Shown piece after piece: positions 1 to 12,155 of a stretch of DNA of 64,000 nucleotides (position 1 is the first letter of the stretch; each line of letters begins with the position of its first letter). Both the position numbers and the translations under genes were made by a program. The stretch lies in the NCBI GenBank assembly GCA_948474755.1, contig CAOLHI010001139.1, forward strand, positions 124,001-188,000, given 5' to 3'. The DNA is from Ctenosaura bakeri (Eukaryota > Chordata > Lepidosauria > Squamata > Iguanidae). The notes beneath the pieces were generated by a model that had not been told where the DNA came from, made no database searches, and saw nothing but the letters and a program-made list of their open reading frames with translations.

Positions 1-178
1 CTTTCTTTCACTTCTGCAATCAATAATCAAGGAAGCAGCAGCATCAAGGGGTAGAAAAAATGGGTGTGAGAGGGTTTCAGATGCTTAATGAAATTATCTA
101 TTTTGTACCACCCAAGACTCACTGCAAAATGAATCACATCCTGCCTCAGAACTGCACACATTTGAGAGGCCTGCAGTA

Positions 179-649
179 TACAGTTTCCCCTTCACATTCA
201 CAGGTTTAACTTTCACAGATTTGATTATCTGCAAATCTCTCCAGTCCTTGCCCCCCCACAATTTCCAGTGTTTCTTTTCCAGGGGAGTCTTGCTCCTTGG
301 CTGCTCAGGCCAGGCCATGCAGCCCTTTAAAAACCCACCTCTGGTCCTCCTCCACAACAACCAGAAGCTGTCTGGCCTGCTAAGGACAGCTCACAGCCCA
401 ATTTCTCAACATGACAACCCTCTCAACACCTGAGGAAAAAGATGGGCAAGAAAGAGGAAGTATAGGGTCACCATGCTGATGGACCCACTTTCCCTCTCCT
501 TTCCTTGACCTAGTTTGGACCCTGGGTGCAAAATTCTCCCTACCATACATTGTCCCCCTTCCCACAGACACATTGTGATATTTGTGATTTTTCCATTTTT
601 GTGGGGATCCTGTGCCCCTAACCTCAGAGAATGTGGAGGGCTGACTGTG
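179..649 (+). mobile_element. Tigger-like MITE, long subtype (copy 1)
   Basis: The element starts at a TA with a degraded copy of the CAGTTGGCCCTCC terminus and ends in GTGGAGGGCTGACTG, its inverted complement. Next to the left end is the family's cacagatttgattat block; near the right end is the GGGATCCTGTGCCCCTAA block. TA flanks and such termini are typical of pogo/Tigger-type Tc1-mariner elements. It is non-autonomous: no transposase is visible. The interior matches the copies at 33578-34042 and 41095-41550, which define the ~465-bp subtype. Confidence 0.75.
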
Positions 650-1768
650 CTTTTTTTTTCCTGAAGAACTTGTAAACACATTTTTAAAATCTGAACAATT
701 AAGATGTATAGTTGAAAAATGAACACACACAGACACACTTTAACTAGTGGAGAAAATGTGTACTAAAATACACACATTAGGGAAAGTGTACAAATACCTA
801 TAGGCATTATGAGAAGTGTGTTTAAAAATGCACAAAATGTCCATGCAGGAAGAAAAACAACATTTCACAACCTGATCTCAAGGATGGGATGGGGATTTGG
901 GTGGGACGCAGAGAAATACAATGAAATCAAGACTGTGTTTTTCATAATACTAGTGCCATTATCAGCCTTCAGGTCAACCTGCCAGTTGTTGACCTGAAGC
1001 ATATCTACAAATCTTAACATAGCCAGAAAAAGACAATGATTAGGAGAGAGGAGAGGCACAATCACTGTTCAGGTATTTCTTCACTTTCCAACCTCTAAAT
1101 CAGTCTTCATGTATCAAATCAGTGAGCAACCTTGCTGATACAAATGCACTGTGTCTCCATATTTTAAAAAAAATGGCCAAAGGAGGCATGGAAAAGAATA
1201 AAATCAGGCATTTTGAATAAACAACAGTTTTCATACATAAGTTTAGAAAACAACTGTTTTTCTTCTTTTACAGGGGGAAAAAAAACAATCATTGCCCTCA
1301 TGAATGTCTCAATTTGTATCAAAGTACTCCTTATTTTAGAACTTGGATAATTTCTAAGTAACAAAGTCACTTTACCTAGTAACATAGTTTCCATCAGCAA
1401 TGCTTTTTATTTACATTTTATGTTACTTTTAAGAACATTGTGAAGGCATTTTTAGTGGAATTTTTCAAGTGTTTTTTTCTTTTTCTCATCAATTCAAAGA
1501 TTTTCCTACCCCCTCCAAAAAATAAAAAGTAATGGAAAACAGCAAATAGCACAATGTAACATAAATTGCAACAAATTACTGGAATTTATCTTCATAATTA
1601 ATTTTAGAACAATTTTTAAAAATAACATTCCAAGCTGTGACTTCTATAGAGCCATGTCTCTAAGTATTTGCTTCACACAGTAAGAGAAACAAGACAAAAA
1701 TCACATGCCCCAAGAAGTTTGCATTTAGATAATATGTGTGATTACGGTGGCCACATGTATAAACCTTA
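650..1768. other. AT-rich stretch, nothing identified
   Basis: AT-rich sequence with short A and T runs. I see no recognisable repeat, exon or RNA gene. Open frames here are under 80 codons and look random. Confidence 0.6.
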
Positions 1769-1940
1769 GCCATATCCACACTATACTCTTATAGAGCGAT
1801 TATTCCACTTTCAACAGCCTATGGAATTCTGGGGTTTGCAGTTTAGGGAGGGGCCTCTGAGAGGCCTGTAAACCCCAGGATTCCATAGGATGTTGAAAGT
1901 GGGATAATCACGCTATAAGAGTGTAATGCGGAAATAGCCC
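1769..1940. mobile_element. PIF/Harbinger-like palindromic MITE (copy 1)
   Basis: A foldback element of two long arms meeting in GGGGCC-type sequence. Each arm holds the family blocks ATTCCACTTTCAACA and GGGGTTTGCAGTTTAGGGAG. The ends are degraded GGCCATTTC/GAAATGGCC. Flanks are TTA on the left and TTG on the right, compatible with a 3-bp target duplication. It is non-coding. Copies at 19260 and 57908 show the duplication exactly and support the superfamily call. Confidence 0.8.
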
Positions 1941-1995
1941 TTGTGTAAAGGAAGAGATTCCAAGTAGCAAGACTTCCATGCAATCCTGACTAGGT

Positions 1996-2250
1996 AATTT
2001 TTATTTATTTTATTTATTTTATTTATTTATTTGTATCCCGCCTCTCCATATGGATCGAGGCGGCGAACAACTTACAAACAGCATGTATTTCGAAACATTT
2101 TTCTATACATGCCCCCAACAAGCTGGGTACTCATTTTACCGACCTGCGAAAGGATGGAAGGCTGAGTCAACCTTGGAGCCGGGCAGGATCAAACTTACAA
2201 CCTTGTGGCTTGCAGTACTGGCATTTAACCACTGCGCCACCAGGGCTCCC
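1996..2250 (-). mobile_element. tRNA-derived SINE with TTTA-rich tail
   Basis: On the minus strand the head starts near 2250 with a tRNA-like box A region (TGGCGCAGTGG) followed by a box B-like GGTTGTAAGTTTGATCC. The body runs left to a TATCCCGCC-type 3' segment and a (TTTA)n tail at 1996-2030. This layout is that of a Pol III SINE whose 3' end resembles sauropsid LINE tails. The GGAGCCCTGGTGGCGCAG head differs from the other tRNA SINEs here, so it is a separate family. Confidence 0.75.
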
Positions 2251-2989
2251 TTAATGAGACCTCCAGCACTCATGATGCATGTGGGAATCAACTTGGCAGC
2301 GTTGTCATCAGCACACAGTATCCAGAGGCACCTCCTCCCATTTCCCCAATGTACTATCGCAGCTGATTCTTGATACTGCTCTGAGCCTCACTTTGCCAGG
2401 GGAAAAAGAAAGAGAGGGATAGTATCCTTTTCAATATTTATGAGATTGTAAGCTGAACTTGAGACCCTGTAACTTTTGGAATTTATGCTTATGGTCATTA
2501 ATGATCAAACATGACCCCAAAAACTTACCCTTTAATCTAGGCAGTGCACCAGCTGAGGAGTTTCTGAAGCACTGAAGAACAGGGCACTGGGAAATGACTA
2601 CAGTTCTCCCCTTGCATCCTTGTTTGATTGATGGGGGTATAAATGGCATGTCACTACCACTAACAATAGCAAATTGTTTTATTGTATATTGCTTGTTATA
2701 TTGTAACAAGCGAACTCTTTGCTCTGGAGAGGCCACAATTGATTGCACTCTGTCAAGGGCCTCTTTACATCTGGAGCTGGTCCTGAAATTGGGCAGAAGA
2801 GTATCAGTAGCAATATGCAATATGGAACTTCTATGCTCAGTTTGTGATTTACACAAGAACCAGAAGCCACCCTGTTTTGTGGCCCAATTACAGACATCTT
2901 TCAGATGGAGCTAAATCTCAACCATTCAACATATAATCAACACCAACAAACCCCAAAACACAAAATCCTACCTCCTTATGCTCCCTCTG

Positions 2990-3206
2990 TGTTTGTTTCT
3001 GTGCCTTTAAGTCACTTGCCAACTTATGGTAACTCCATGAATTTCTTAGGGTTTTCTTAAGCAAGGAATTTTCACAGGTGGTTTTGCCAGTTCCCTCCTC
3101 TATAATATAGCCTACAGCACTTGGTATTCATTGATGGTCTCTCCTCCAAGTACCAACCAGGACTAACTGTGCTTAACTTCCACAATCAGACAGGATCTGG
3201 TGCTTA
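2990..3206 (-). mobile_element. 5S rRNA-derived SINE (copy 1)
   Basis: Read on the minus strand, 3206 to about 3110 matches the 3' two-thirds of 5S rRNA: the GGAAGTTAAGCA box A region, GGTTGGTACTTGG, GAGAGACC and AGTGCTGTAGGC. The remainder to 2990 is the tail shared with the tRNA-type SINEs (GGAACTGGCAAAACCA-like, then an RTE-like end). 5S-headed SINEs are called SINE3; 5S-Sauria SINEs have been reported in Anolis. The copy is diverged and not a 5S gene. Confidence 0.8.
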
Positions 3207-3399
3207 GAGGATTTAGATCTTACTATTCTCCCTCTACCTTGAACTAAATCCTTGCCTGCTACTTCCATTCAAACTTCAATATAGAAAACCATCTACAAAT
3301 ATGGCAATACATTCTCCAATATTATGGTTACAAGAGAAGAAAAGACCTTAAGTTTGCACAATTAAAAGGACAGTAGCATAGGAAGAGCTGGAAATAATT

Positions 3400-3575
3400 T
3401 GTTTTGATTTTAAAATTAAATAGTTTTAATTCTATGGATAGTTTAAGTGTATTTTAATAGTATCGTTTGTATTTTTTTACTTATGTTTTTCTATTTGTTT
3501 TTATCCCTATTTGTATTAATTTTTCTAAGCTGCCTTGAGTGCCATTTTGGGGGAAAATATACAAGAATTATTTAT
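3400..3575 (+). mobile_element. L2-like LINE 3' end
   Basis: A T-rich 3' untranslated segment ends in CTAAGCTGCCTTGAGTGCC followed by a GGGGGAAAATATACAAGAAT-like terminus. The GCCTTGAGT...GGGAAAA...ATATAAAT pattern is the usual 3' end of sauropsid L2-like LINEs. No coding part remains. Confidence 0.6.
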
Positions 3576-4289
3576 TATCATTATCTCCTGCTGCTCATTC
3601 TTAAAGTAAACCTGTACTGTATTAAAAGGAAAATGCAAGAAACAACCATTTTTAAAAATATTTTCAAATATTCTTTCCATTCCCCAATATTACTGCTCAG
3701 GAAGAATATTGTCTAGGCACATTCATACCATATTTTACATTTTATGTAAGGAACTGAACATCTTACATTATACTCATTTTAGGAAACATCTCTAAGAGGC
3801 CACCATATAGCCTTACCTTGGTAAGAAATTTAGCATTTGATCAAACTTGTTAATCTATTGAGTAATTCTTTACATCTCAAACAGGCACCTATGGTCATTT
3901 CAGCACAAAAGCATCTGTCACATATCTATACCAGTCATTTATATAACCTATTAAGTACCTAGAGAGAAGGTGTCTTCTATCTCTCTCATATATACCAAGC
4001 TGTTAAAGTTATGGTATTCAGCCAGGAACAGCTGAGCAGGTACATGTGCAGCAATAGAAACAATCAGTCATAGGGTGCTTGCCATCTTATTTGTCCACAG
4101 GTGCCTTTATATTCTCTCAAGTTCCTCCTGTCTCTTCATCTGTACCTATCAGGAATACGATTATCAGAGTTAAAACTGAAGATGGCTCCTGTCTCTTTAA
4201 TGGTTGTGTAAAAGAGGAAATTTCAGCAGGTGCTGCTTGTTACCTAGTTGTGCAACAAGCAACACCTGTTGGAATTCCTTCTTCTTTGT

Positions 4290-4517
4290 TCTTGTTGTGT
4301 ACCCTCAAGCCACTTCTGACTTATAGTGACCCTAAGGTGAACCTATCACAGGGTTTTCTTGGCAAAATTTTGATCATAGGGGCTTTCCCTTTGCCTTCCT
4401 CTGAAATTAAGTGTGACTTGCCCAAGGTCACCCAGTGTGTTTCCATGGCTGAGCAGAGATCTAAAAGCTGGTCTACAGAGTTGTAATCCAATGCTCAAAT
4501 CACTGCACTACGTGCAG
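4290..4517 (-). mobile_element. tRNA-derived Sauria-type SINE
   Basis: The minus-strand head at 4517 is diverged, but the conserved block CCATGGAAACACACTGGGTG and the CTTGGGCAAGTCACAC block are clear. The tail ends in the RTE/Bov-B-like CTTGAGGGTACACAACAA at 4292. This is a non-autonomous retroposon thought to use RTE/Bov-B machinery. Confidence 0.85.
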
Positions 4518-5112
4518 AACAACCACATCTACCTCTATATATCCATTAGAGGGACAGGTGCCATCTTCAGTTTTCACTTTGGCAACCCTAATCTGGAGTG
4601 ACTATTGACTGTATTTATGTTAGTGATAAGCCCTTTGAATCCCATTTTGAGAGAAATTATAATTAAATAAATAATTCTCACTAATCTTTTGTCCTTAGCC
4701 AACTAGACATGACTTGTAATGGTCCATTTGTTCAAGGTCACTCATCATCCAACTGGAAGTGAAAGTTTACTAGAGTTTTGGAGCTGGCCACAGTTATTCG
4801 GGCTGTTTTCCATCAAATGACTGTAGCATGCACAATTCAGATTGATTAAGGACCATTTTCCAATTCAGTATGGTCTTTCTTTCTCTCTCTCAGAAAGGTT
4901 CTCGCATATCTACCTTACTCCGTCTTATATTTTGGATTAAATGACTGAATGCCCCAAAATGGCTTTATTATATGTTGTTAACTCTGTGAAGACAACAATC
5001 ACAGAGTACTTATCACCATTCCTTTTTTTTTTCAATATACTGGCTTCAGAGCCTTACTTTTTGCAAAATATACACAAAACATAGTGTCCAGTCTATAACC
5101 ACAGTTTTTATT

Positions 5113-5640
5113 TTATTGTAGCATTTATTATCTATGTGAAATATTTATATCCTGCCCTGTATCCAAAGATCTCACAGGAACTCACAATAAAATCAATGTA
5201 AAATGATAAATAACCATACTGTTAAAAAACTAGAAAATATGTTAAATCTTTTATCAGTTTAAAAATACCCAGACAATTTAAAACCAGTTGTAATAATTTA
5301 CAATAGTGTCAACTGTAGCACGTCTGCAAACTGGATAAAATCAATAGGCCTGAAGACTTCAACAAAAAAGTCATGTTTTGATTTAGTGCCAAAAGGTTAC
5401 CAGTGTTGGTGCCAACTGGGCCTCCAAGGGGAGAGCATTTCACAAATGGGGTGCCACTACAGAGAAGGTCTTCTATGTCCTCCCACAATGCGTTTCACTT
5501 ACTGGTAGGACACAGAGGAGGCCCCTCCAATAGGCTTCAGTTCTGGGGCAGGTATATACAGAGGTGCTTTCTCAAGTTACCAAGGTCCTAAGCCACTTAG
5601 GGCTTTAAATATCATTACCAGCACTTTGGATTCAGACCAG
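5113..5640. mobile_element. Old L2-like LINE fragment
   Basis: The left edge (5113-5220) looks like a reversed L2-like tail (atttatatcctgccc). The middle (5400-5510) resembles the reverse of a LINE C-terminal coding segment, as also seen at 60375-60600. The right part (TTAGGGCTTTAAATATCATT) is a widespread sauropsid repeat block. Heavily diverged with no intact frame. Orientation is probably minus but uncertain. Confidence 0.45.
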
Positions 5641-6915
5641 AGGCATATTGACAATGAGTGTACTTCCCTTAAAACTGATGTGATACAGTTTGTTTGTTTT
5701 GCCAAATTTAAGAATCTGAAGCATTTATGTAAAATTGGAACTTTGTAGCATAACGGTCCTTTTAATCTTTTCTTGAAATTAGCCTAGGTTCCTATGAGCG
5801 AGGGATTCTTCTTCTGCTTTTTGTGGTTGCCACCCGAAACAGGTGTAAGTCTGTAGATGATAGATCAGACAATTTTAGGTCTGGCTCCTAGGAAAACATT
5901 TTTCCAACCAAGTAATGAATAGCATGTTCTCCACTCCTAATCCTCCAAAAGTGAGACTTATCCTCCCCAAGAAAGATCTTACTCCTATGTTTACCTATTT
6001 CATGGTACAGATAGGAAGCACAGTAAGCAGAGCTTTCAGAGAGAGGTCTTAAAGCCCAGCAGATATGTCTTTCATTCTAAAGCAATCATTCCCCTTTCTC
6101 TGCCACATATGCATTCTGTGGTGTACCCCTAAGACCACCTTCCCCACAAGTTTTCTTGCTGTAGGTCCCAGGGGACTACACACCACAGAAATCCCTTCAC
6201 ACCCACTAACCACATGCTGTAAAGATGGGCATTTTGCTAGCCCACAATTGTGCTATTGACAAATACTGTGAATGGTGACTTCACTTATCTTGTAAAGACT
6301 TATGCTTTGCACAGAAACACCACCTGCCACAGTAGTACCTTTTGAACTTCATAGCCTACTCTACTGTTTGCATTAACAACAATAAACATTCTATATTTAT
6401 ATGCAGAGACATCAGTGATAGGTTAGAATTTCATTTGGCTAGGATTTATGACCCAAACTTCCAAAGAGATTCACAAACTTCTTCAAACATTTCACAGAAC
6501 GAACACATAAATTTTTTTTTTTAAAAAAAATTCAGATGTAGAAGAAAGCAAAATTGATTCATTTAGTCAGTCAGGCTTTGCATGGTTAGCTTTGACTTTC
6601 AAACCATGTGTATTCAACAAAGTTTCTGTTACAGAATTACTGTTGCCTGCAGTTTTTATCTGCCAAGCTCCTCATCTTCAACAGGTACAAGATAGGCAGG
6701 AAGAACATAATCCTTTAAATATTGGAAATAGTAATCTCTCTTGAATTTTGCCAGCCTAGAAGGCTGAAAGTTTTGCTGGGTCTGTTTTGTGATTTAAAAA
6801 AAAAAAAACTTACCAAACTTACCTTTTTTTTCATAACTTCAACAGAAACAACTTTAGATTTAAAAAAAAAAAACTATGTAAAACGCGGAAGTTTGTTGAA
6901 GGCCTTTCTATTAAT
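5641..6915. other. No feature identified
   Basis: AT-rich sequence with no recognisable repeat, exon or RNA gene. Runs of T and A occur at 6507-6530. Confidence 0.5.
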
Positions 6916-7118
6916 GGCCATTTCTGCACTACACTGTTATAGTGCTATTATTCCACTTTCAACATCCTGTGGAATTCTGTGGTTTGTAGTTTACTGAGGC
7001 CAAAGAGCTCTCTGGCTAAGAATTATAAATGACCCTCCCTATACTGCAAACCCTGGTATCCCATAGGATGTTGAAAGTGGAATAACAGCATTATAACAGT
7101 GCAGTGAGGAAATGGCCT
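6916..7118. mobile_element. PIF/Harbinger-like MITE, long-spacer subtype
   Basis: Starts GGCCATTTCTGCACTACACT and ends in AAATGGCC; the arms pair over about 80 bp each. A ~35-bp centre containing AAGAGCTCTCTGGCT separates them. This centre is absent from copies at 1769, 57908 and 63697 and present at 27241 and 57280, so two subtypes exist. Flanks do not give an exact 3-bp duplication. Confidence 0.8.
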
Positions 7119-7838
7119 GAGTATGATGAATCTACTAAGTATTAATTGTCACCAACTCTCTCAAGAAATATTATTCAAAACTATATTAAATGTTGAATAA
7201 GCACTCCTTTAAAAAAAAACAGGTCTGTCTATCCCCAATGCACGTACAAATATCCGCTAATCTGAGAAATAAAACTATGCTGTGTAATGAAGCATGATCT
7301 AGTTTTATAAGCTCTCATATAGACTTGGATACTTAACTGGGCAACAGACAAGCTGATCTGTCTCACATTGCCAAATAATGGTCAAATAGGTGTACAGTAT
7401 TCATGGTACAAGAAAAAACCATAAAGAGAAATTCATCAAGAGGTTTCTTATCTCTTTTAATTACAAAAAAAATAAATTAACTGCTCTCATGAGACAATAA
7501 AACTGAAAAAAAAACCACAATTGAATTATTATATAAAGATTTCTATAACCTTTCAGCTGTACAATTCAACTGAACAGTTCTATTCTTGTAAGATTAAGGT
7601 CTAAGAAGAATAAATGGAATTAAAACAGGAAAAAACAACCTAACAGCTACAATTACAAAACAGAAGTCATTTTAAAAATATATTAAGCTACAGAGTCTTT
7701 GAGCGTGCTCAGTATCAAGAGATCATAAAAATATATGTCTATGGTCAGTTAACAGGAAGTCAGTATCAATCAATTTGCAAGAGTTGACTGGTCAATTGAT
7801 TGGCATGCCAAACCCAATGGCACAATATACTTTAGTGT

Positions 7839-8110
7839 ATTTTAATTTTCCACATTTTTGCTGATTTCCCTTTCACGGATCTGATGATTCACAGATTTGG
7901 TTAATATGTTGAGTCGCGCTGGAGGACCTAAAGATTCCTAGAGAGAACACTTCTCTAACAATATCTAGGTCCTTAGTGCAATTCTACAGTCGATTTCCAC
8001 CAGAAGGTTAAGAAAAATATTGTCCACAATTTTTATTCATATTCACTGTTTTTCCACTTCCACAGGGGTCTTGCTTCCCTAAACCCCAGAGAAGTGGAGT
8101 GCTGATTGTA
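7839..8110 (+). mobile_element. Tigger-like MITE, internally deleted (copy 2)
   Basis: Carries the family's left block (ttccctttcacggatctgat) and right end (GTGGAGTGCTGATTGTA). Only about 270 bp lie between the ends, against 390-465 bp in other copies, so the interior is deleted. The left terminus is badly eroded. Confidence 0.65.
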
Positions 8111-8399
8111 ATTTGAATTGCACAGCTTTATACTACTGGTACAACAAGAATCAAAGAGCATAAAAATAGCCAATAAAAGTTATTACATTCAGACCAAAAC
8201 ACAAGACAGTCCCAAACTGGGACAAAGAAGCAGCATTGAGCATAGACCAAAATAATGAAAAAACTAAAAGATCTTAAGAGAACATCTGCAGATCACAAGA
8301 GTGAGGGTTGGGTCACACAAGTCTGAGCAAATGAATCAGAATCCAGTGCATATGCAGTTTTTGCAAGAGAAAATGAAAATTCAAGTGTGTGCATGTGTG

Positions 8400-8540
8400 A
8401 GACGTGGTTTTGCCTTGTCCTTCCTCTGAAACACTGTCCACAGCATCTGGTACTCGTTGGTGGTCTCCCATCCAAATACTAATCAGATCTGATCCTATTG
8501 ACCATCTAAGACCAGACATGATTTAGTGTCTTTTTTAGGG
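8400..8540 (-). mobile_element. 5S rRNA-derived SINE (copy 2), 3' truncated
   Basis: On the minus strand the 5S-derived blocks TTAGTATTTGGATGGGAGAC and ACCAGATGCTGTGGAC are readable, followed by a short piece of the tail (TTTCAGAGGAAGGACAAGGC). The rest of the tail is missing. The 5S box A region is diverged. Confidence 0.75.
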
Positions 8541-10669
8541 TATGTAAGCCATGTACCTGATACCAAAGCATTCCTTCCAAATTGCATTTTTTTTAAAGTG
8601 CCTTTCTCATGTAGACTACTAAAGATTTGACAAGACAGATTATATTCATATGGCAAATCATGTACCCCAAAGGCTTTGGGAATACAATTTTCCATTTGGG
8701 GGGAATTTTGCCTTCACATATCCCTCAGTCTATACTTTGCCAACTTTAATTTGAATGAAATAAGTGACCCATCTTCCTTTCAGACTGGGGCAGGGAAAGT
8801 ATAGCCCACTGACCACATGCTATCCATAGCAACAGATCCTAACATAGCTGCCCTGATGCTACACAGTCTGTTTCTCCTGACAAAGATCCAATGACAGAAA
8901 CCAAAGAAGACAGAAAACACCAGACCACCAGAATCCTTGCAATATATAAGCCTTCTCTCTGGTCATTTTGTGACTCCACAGTAAGACTATTGCTTGTGTT
9001 CTGCTCATATGCATCTTTTACCAAAGCATCTTCTAAACTACACTGCAAACAAACAAACCACACTGAGACCCAAAGTGATTTCACTTGAAACTGTCATTGT
9101 CATCTCTTAAATACTATAACCTGTCTACAGTAAAGGTCAGTAGAGTTCCTAGCATTCCATATGCACTATAAAAACAAACCAGTTTACATTTCAGCCCAAA
9201 GCGTTAATGAAGGATACCAACGCACAATTCCCATGGGTATGTATATCTAGTGTTCATGTTCAAATTATGTAGGATTATCAAAACACAGCCAATTAATTGC
9301 TGCTTTTCATAACAAAGAACAGAGCACTTAGTCATAACCCTGAATATTGCCTTATGAAAAAATGGGCATTTTTCTCTCTCCCTGCAATTATACAGCCGCA
9401 AACTTTGCACAATTTTTGAAAGGAGCAGCCTCTGCTAGGTTGATGTTAGCAGAACTGACATGTTAGTTCTTAAAAGCATTCAGTAGTCAGAGTCCACCAA
9501 AGCTCATGCTATAATAAATTTGTGAGTCTTTAAGATGCCATATGCCTCTGACAAGAATCCTGTTTCTCAAATGCACTGATATATGTACTCATACACTGGC
9601 AGTGTAAGCAATTGCAGAAGGATTGCATCTTGATTAGGGTTGCAGGAGCAGAGTTTCACCAATGTAACCACTGCGCAAATTTACATACTCAAGGTGTTGC
9701 ATGTGCCTTATGATGTGAGTTGAGCTAACCAGTGGTGCAATGCAGGATATTTGTGGCATAGTATGTTCATGAGGTACCTGAACTTATGTGGATTTATGCT
9801 ATGCCACACCTCTCTTGGATCGTAGCTTATGTCACTTTGCGTTATAATGCACGCTTCCCTTTATCCCACTGACTCTCCAATGTGGAATTTGACATCCTAA
9901 AATGAAAGCTCATCCCATGATAATTTTGTCCTTTTTAACCTTCATCTAAGCAGACTTTTAAAAAAAAACTGAATGGCTTAATCCAATTAAATTTTAATAT
10001 TAACTTTTTATAGTTTAACAATATTGTATTTGCTTTCATTTGTAAGCTTCCCTGAGTCCTAGTTTCAGGAAAGAAAGATAAGTTATCATAAAGATTATCA
10101 TCATCACTATTGCCACCATCATTATCATCTTCAGTATCTTCCATTCTCAATGAGAATTCCACCATACTGCAGGGTATTAAAATACCTGTCATGTCCCTGT
10201 TCAAAGACCCAGACAGGGCTCTTCCCAACAGCCCTAACACAGAGACCTGACAGTGATGACACTTACAGCAGCCAGTGTATGTGGAAAACGGAGAGCCCAG
10301 GAGTCTTGGAGCATTTATGTAATAATGATTTATTAATTAGGCCAACAGCTGTGGAAAACTCTGAGCCTATATAGAGACCAGCATGGGAGGACGTTGTTGT
10401 GGCCAAATACTCCTAATTGGTGGAAACAGCCCAGCATACATTTGGATTCTTTGCTCATGCTCATAGAACCCTTGACCTTTGCGTCATCTATGGATTTTGC
10501 CTCTGGACCGTCTCTCTGAATTTACTGTTAACCTGGACTGCAAAATGATGACTGGTAATTTGCTAGCAAACTAAGACAAACTCTGCTCTCTGGCTACTGA
10601 TAACAGACTAATTAGGCAGCTGTAAGCCTTGGCTGGCTGCTAACACAGGACAATACTCCATGTTCTCAG
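8541..10669. other. No gene identified; imperfect ATC repeat
   Basis: Mostly plain AT-rich sequence. An imperfect trinucleotide stretch (ATC/ACC units) lies at about 10087-10140. The part from 9590 to 9850 has many TGCA and TGTG words and may be an unrecognised old repeat. No exon or RNA gene is supported. Confidence 0.45.
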
Positions 10670-10890
10670 AGTGTTTGTGGGTGAAGCATCAAGGATATTC
10701 AACAACTCCACAATATCCAGACTCCCCAGACTAAAAAGCACATGTTCACATGAGGTGGGATATTTGAATATATCTCATGTCCAAAGGAACATTTGCAGGT
10801 GAAGCATCAAGGGTATTCCATTATTCTACAGCATCCAAACTCCCAGAAACAGAAAACACAATTTCACATGAGTTGGAATATTTGTTTTTA
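10670..10890. repeat. Two-copy tandem duplication, ~118 bp unit
   Basis: The block GTGAAGCATCAAGGATATTC at 10681 recurs as GTGAAGCATCAAGGGTATTC at 10799. Following pieces (CAGACTCCC/CAAACTCCC, TTCACATGAGGTGGGATATT/TTCACATGAGTTGGAATATT) recur in the same order. The copies differ at many positions, so the duplication is old. No coding role is visible. Confidence 0.75.
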
Positions 10891-11235
10891 GTGGTTGCAA
10901 GCTGTCTTAGGTAGAGATTCTGTTTCAGGGCTGAGCAGTAAGCATTTACATTCATGGAGTTCCACATTAATTGTGCTATGCAATTAATGTGTAACTATAT
11001 CAAATGGAATATACAACTGAGCAAAGACAACAAATGTGCCACCAAATACACAACTAAATGTGTATATGTAGGTACATGCATGCACAAGGCATATTTGCAT
11101 GTGTAACAGCACCACATATGCAACTCCATTTTGGCAGCCAATGTCTAACCATTTCTTTATGGGAACTTGCTTATGCTTAAGATACCAACAGCAGTCTAAT
11201 CCCCTCCCCACATTTTAAGGAGCCAACAAAAACGT

Positions 11236-11435
11236 AATAGGTTGTTGTGGGTTTTCCGGGCTTTGAGGCCATGTTCGTTTAGTATTTTCTCCTGACATTT
11301 CACCTGCATCTGTGGCTGGCATCTTCAGAGGATCTGAGCCTCTGAAGTTGCCAGCCACAGATGCGGGCAAAACGTCAGGAGAAAATACTAGAAGAACAGG
11401 GCCTCAAAGCCCAGAAAACCCATAACAACCTATGG
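11236..11435. mobile_element. Palindromic foldback MITE (GGTTGTTGTGGGTTTTCC type)
   Basis: The left end GGTTGTTGTGGGTTTTCCGG pairs with the right end CCCAGAAAACCCATAACAAC. The arms (CCTGACATTTCACC / GGGCAAAACGTCAGGAG; CATCTGTGGCTGGCA / GCCAGCCACAGATG) pair nearly to the centre. This is a common squamate palindromic repeat. I do not assign a superfamily. Confidence 0.75.
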
Positions 11436-11559
11436 ATTCCAGCAGTGAAAGCCTTTGACTTTACATCAAAAATGTAATAGATTTCTTAGGACAGTTTGTG
11501 CCTCAGCTGTTTCTGCACTATAAAAAAAAAGTATATGCTCATGCTAAAAAAAAAAAAAA

Positions 11560-12155
11560 AGCCAAGGCAATCCTAGGCTGTATCAATCCCTACAGTGACT
11601 AGGTAGAGGGAAAAGTACCACTTTATTCTTCTTTGGTCAGACCCCACCTGGAATCACTGTGTCCAGTTCTCTGCACCACAATTCAAGGAAGATTAAAAAG
11701 CTGGAATATGTCCAGAGAAGGGCAACCAAAATGTTAAAAGGCCTAGAAACCATGCCCTATGAAGGGCAGCTTAGTGAGCTGGGTGTGTTTAGCCTGGAGA
11801 AAAGGTTATCAGATAACTTGACACCCATGTTTAGATATTTGGATATTTAGATATTTAGATCATATGGAAGATGTTTTCTGCTGCTCCAGAGACTAGGACA
11901 CAGAGCAAAGGCTTCAAGCTACAGGAAAAGAGATTCCATCTAAACATTAGGAAGAACTTCCTAATAGGAATAAAAGTTTGACAGTGGAATATGCTGCCTC
12001 AGAGTGTGGTGGAGTCTCCTTCTTTGGAGCTTTTTAAACAGAGACTGAATGGCCGTCTGTTTGGAGTGTTTTGACTATGTATTCCTGCATGGAAGGGGGT
12101 TGGACTGGATGGCCCTTGTGGTCTCTTCCAACTCTATGATTCTACGATCCTACAT
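11560..12155 (+). mobile_element. CR1 LINE 3' end with ORF2 C-terminus remnant
   Basis: Translated pieces match the CR1 reverse-transcriptase C-terminus: [27 protein letters not shown], then LNIRKNF-like and a [15 protein letters not shown] segment in other frames. It ends in the CR1 3' signature (TTCCAACTCTATGATTCTAC). Frameshifts and a short internal ATTTAGATATTTAGAT duplication (11840-11862) show it is dead. Its 5' edge abuts A runs at 11523-11561. Confidence 0.9.
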
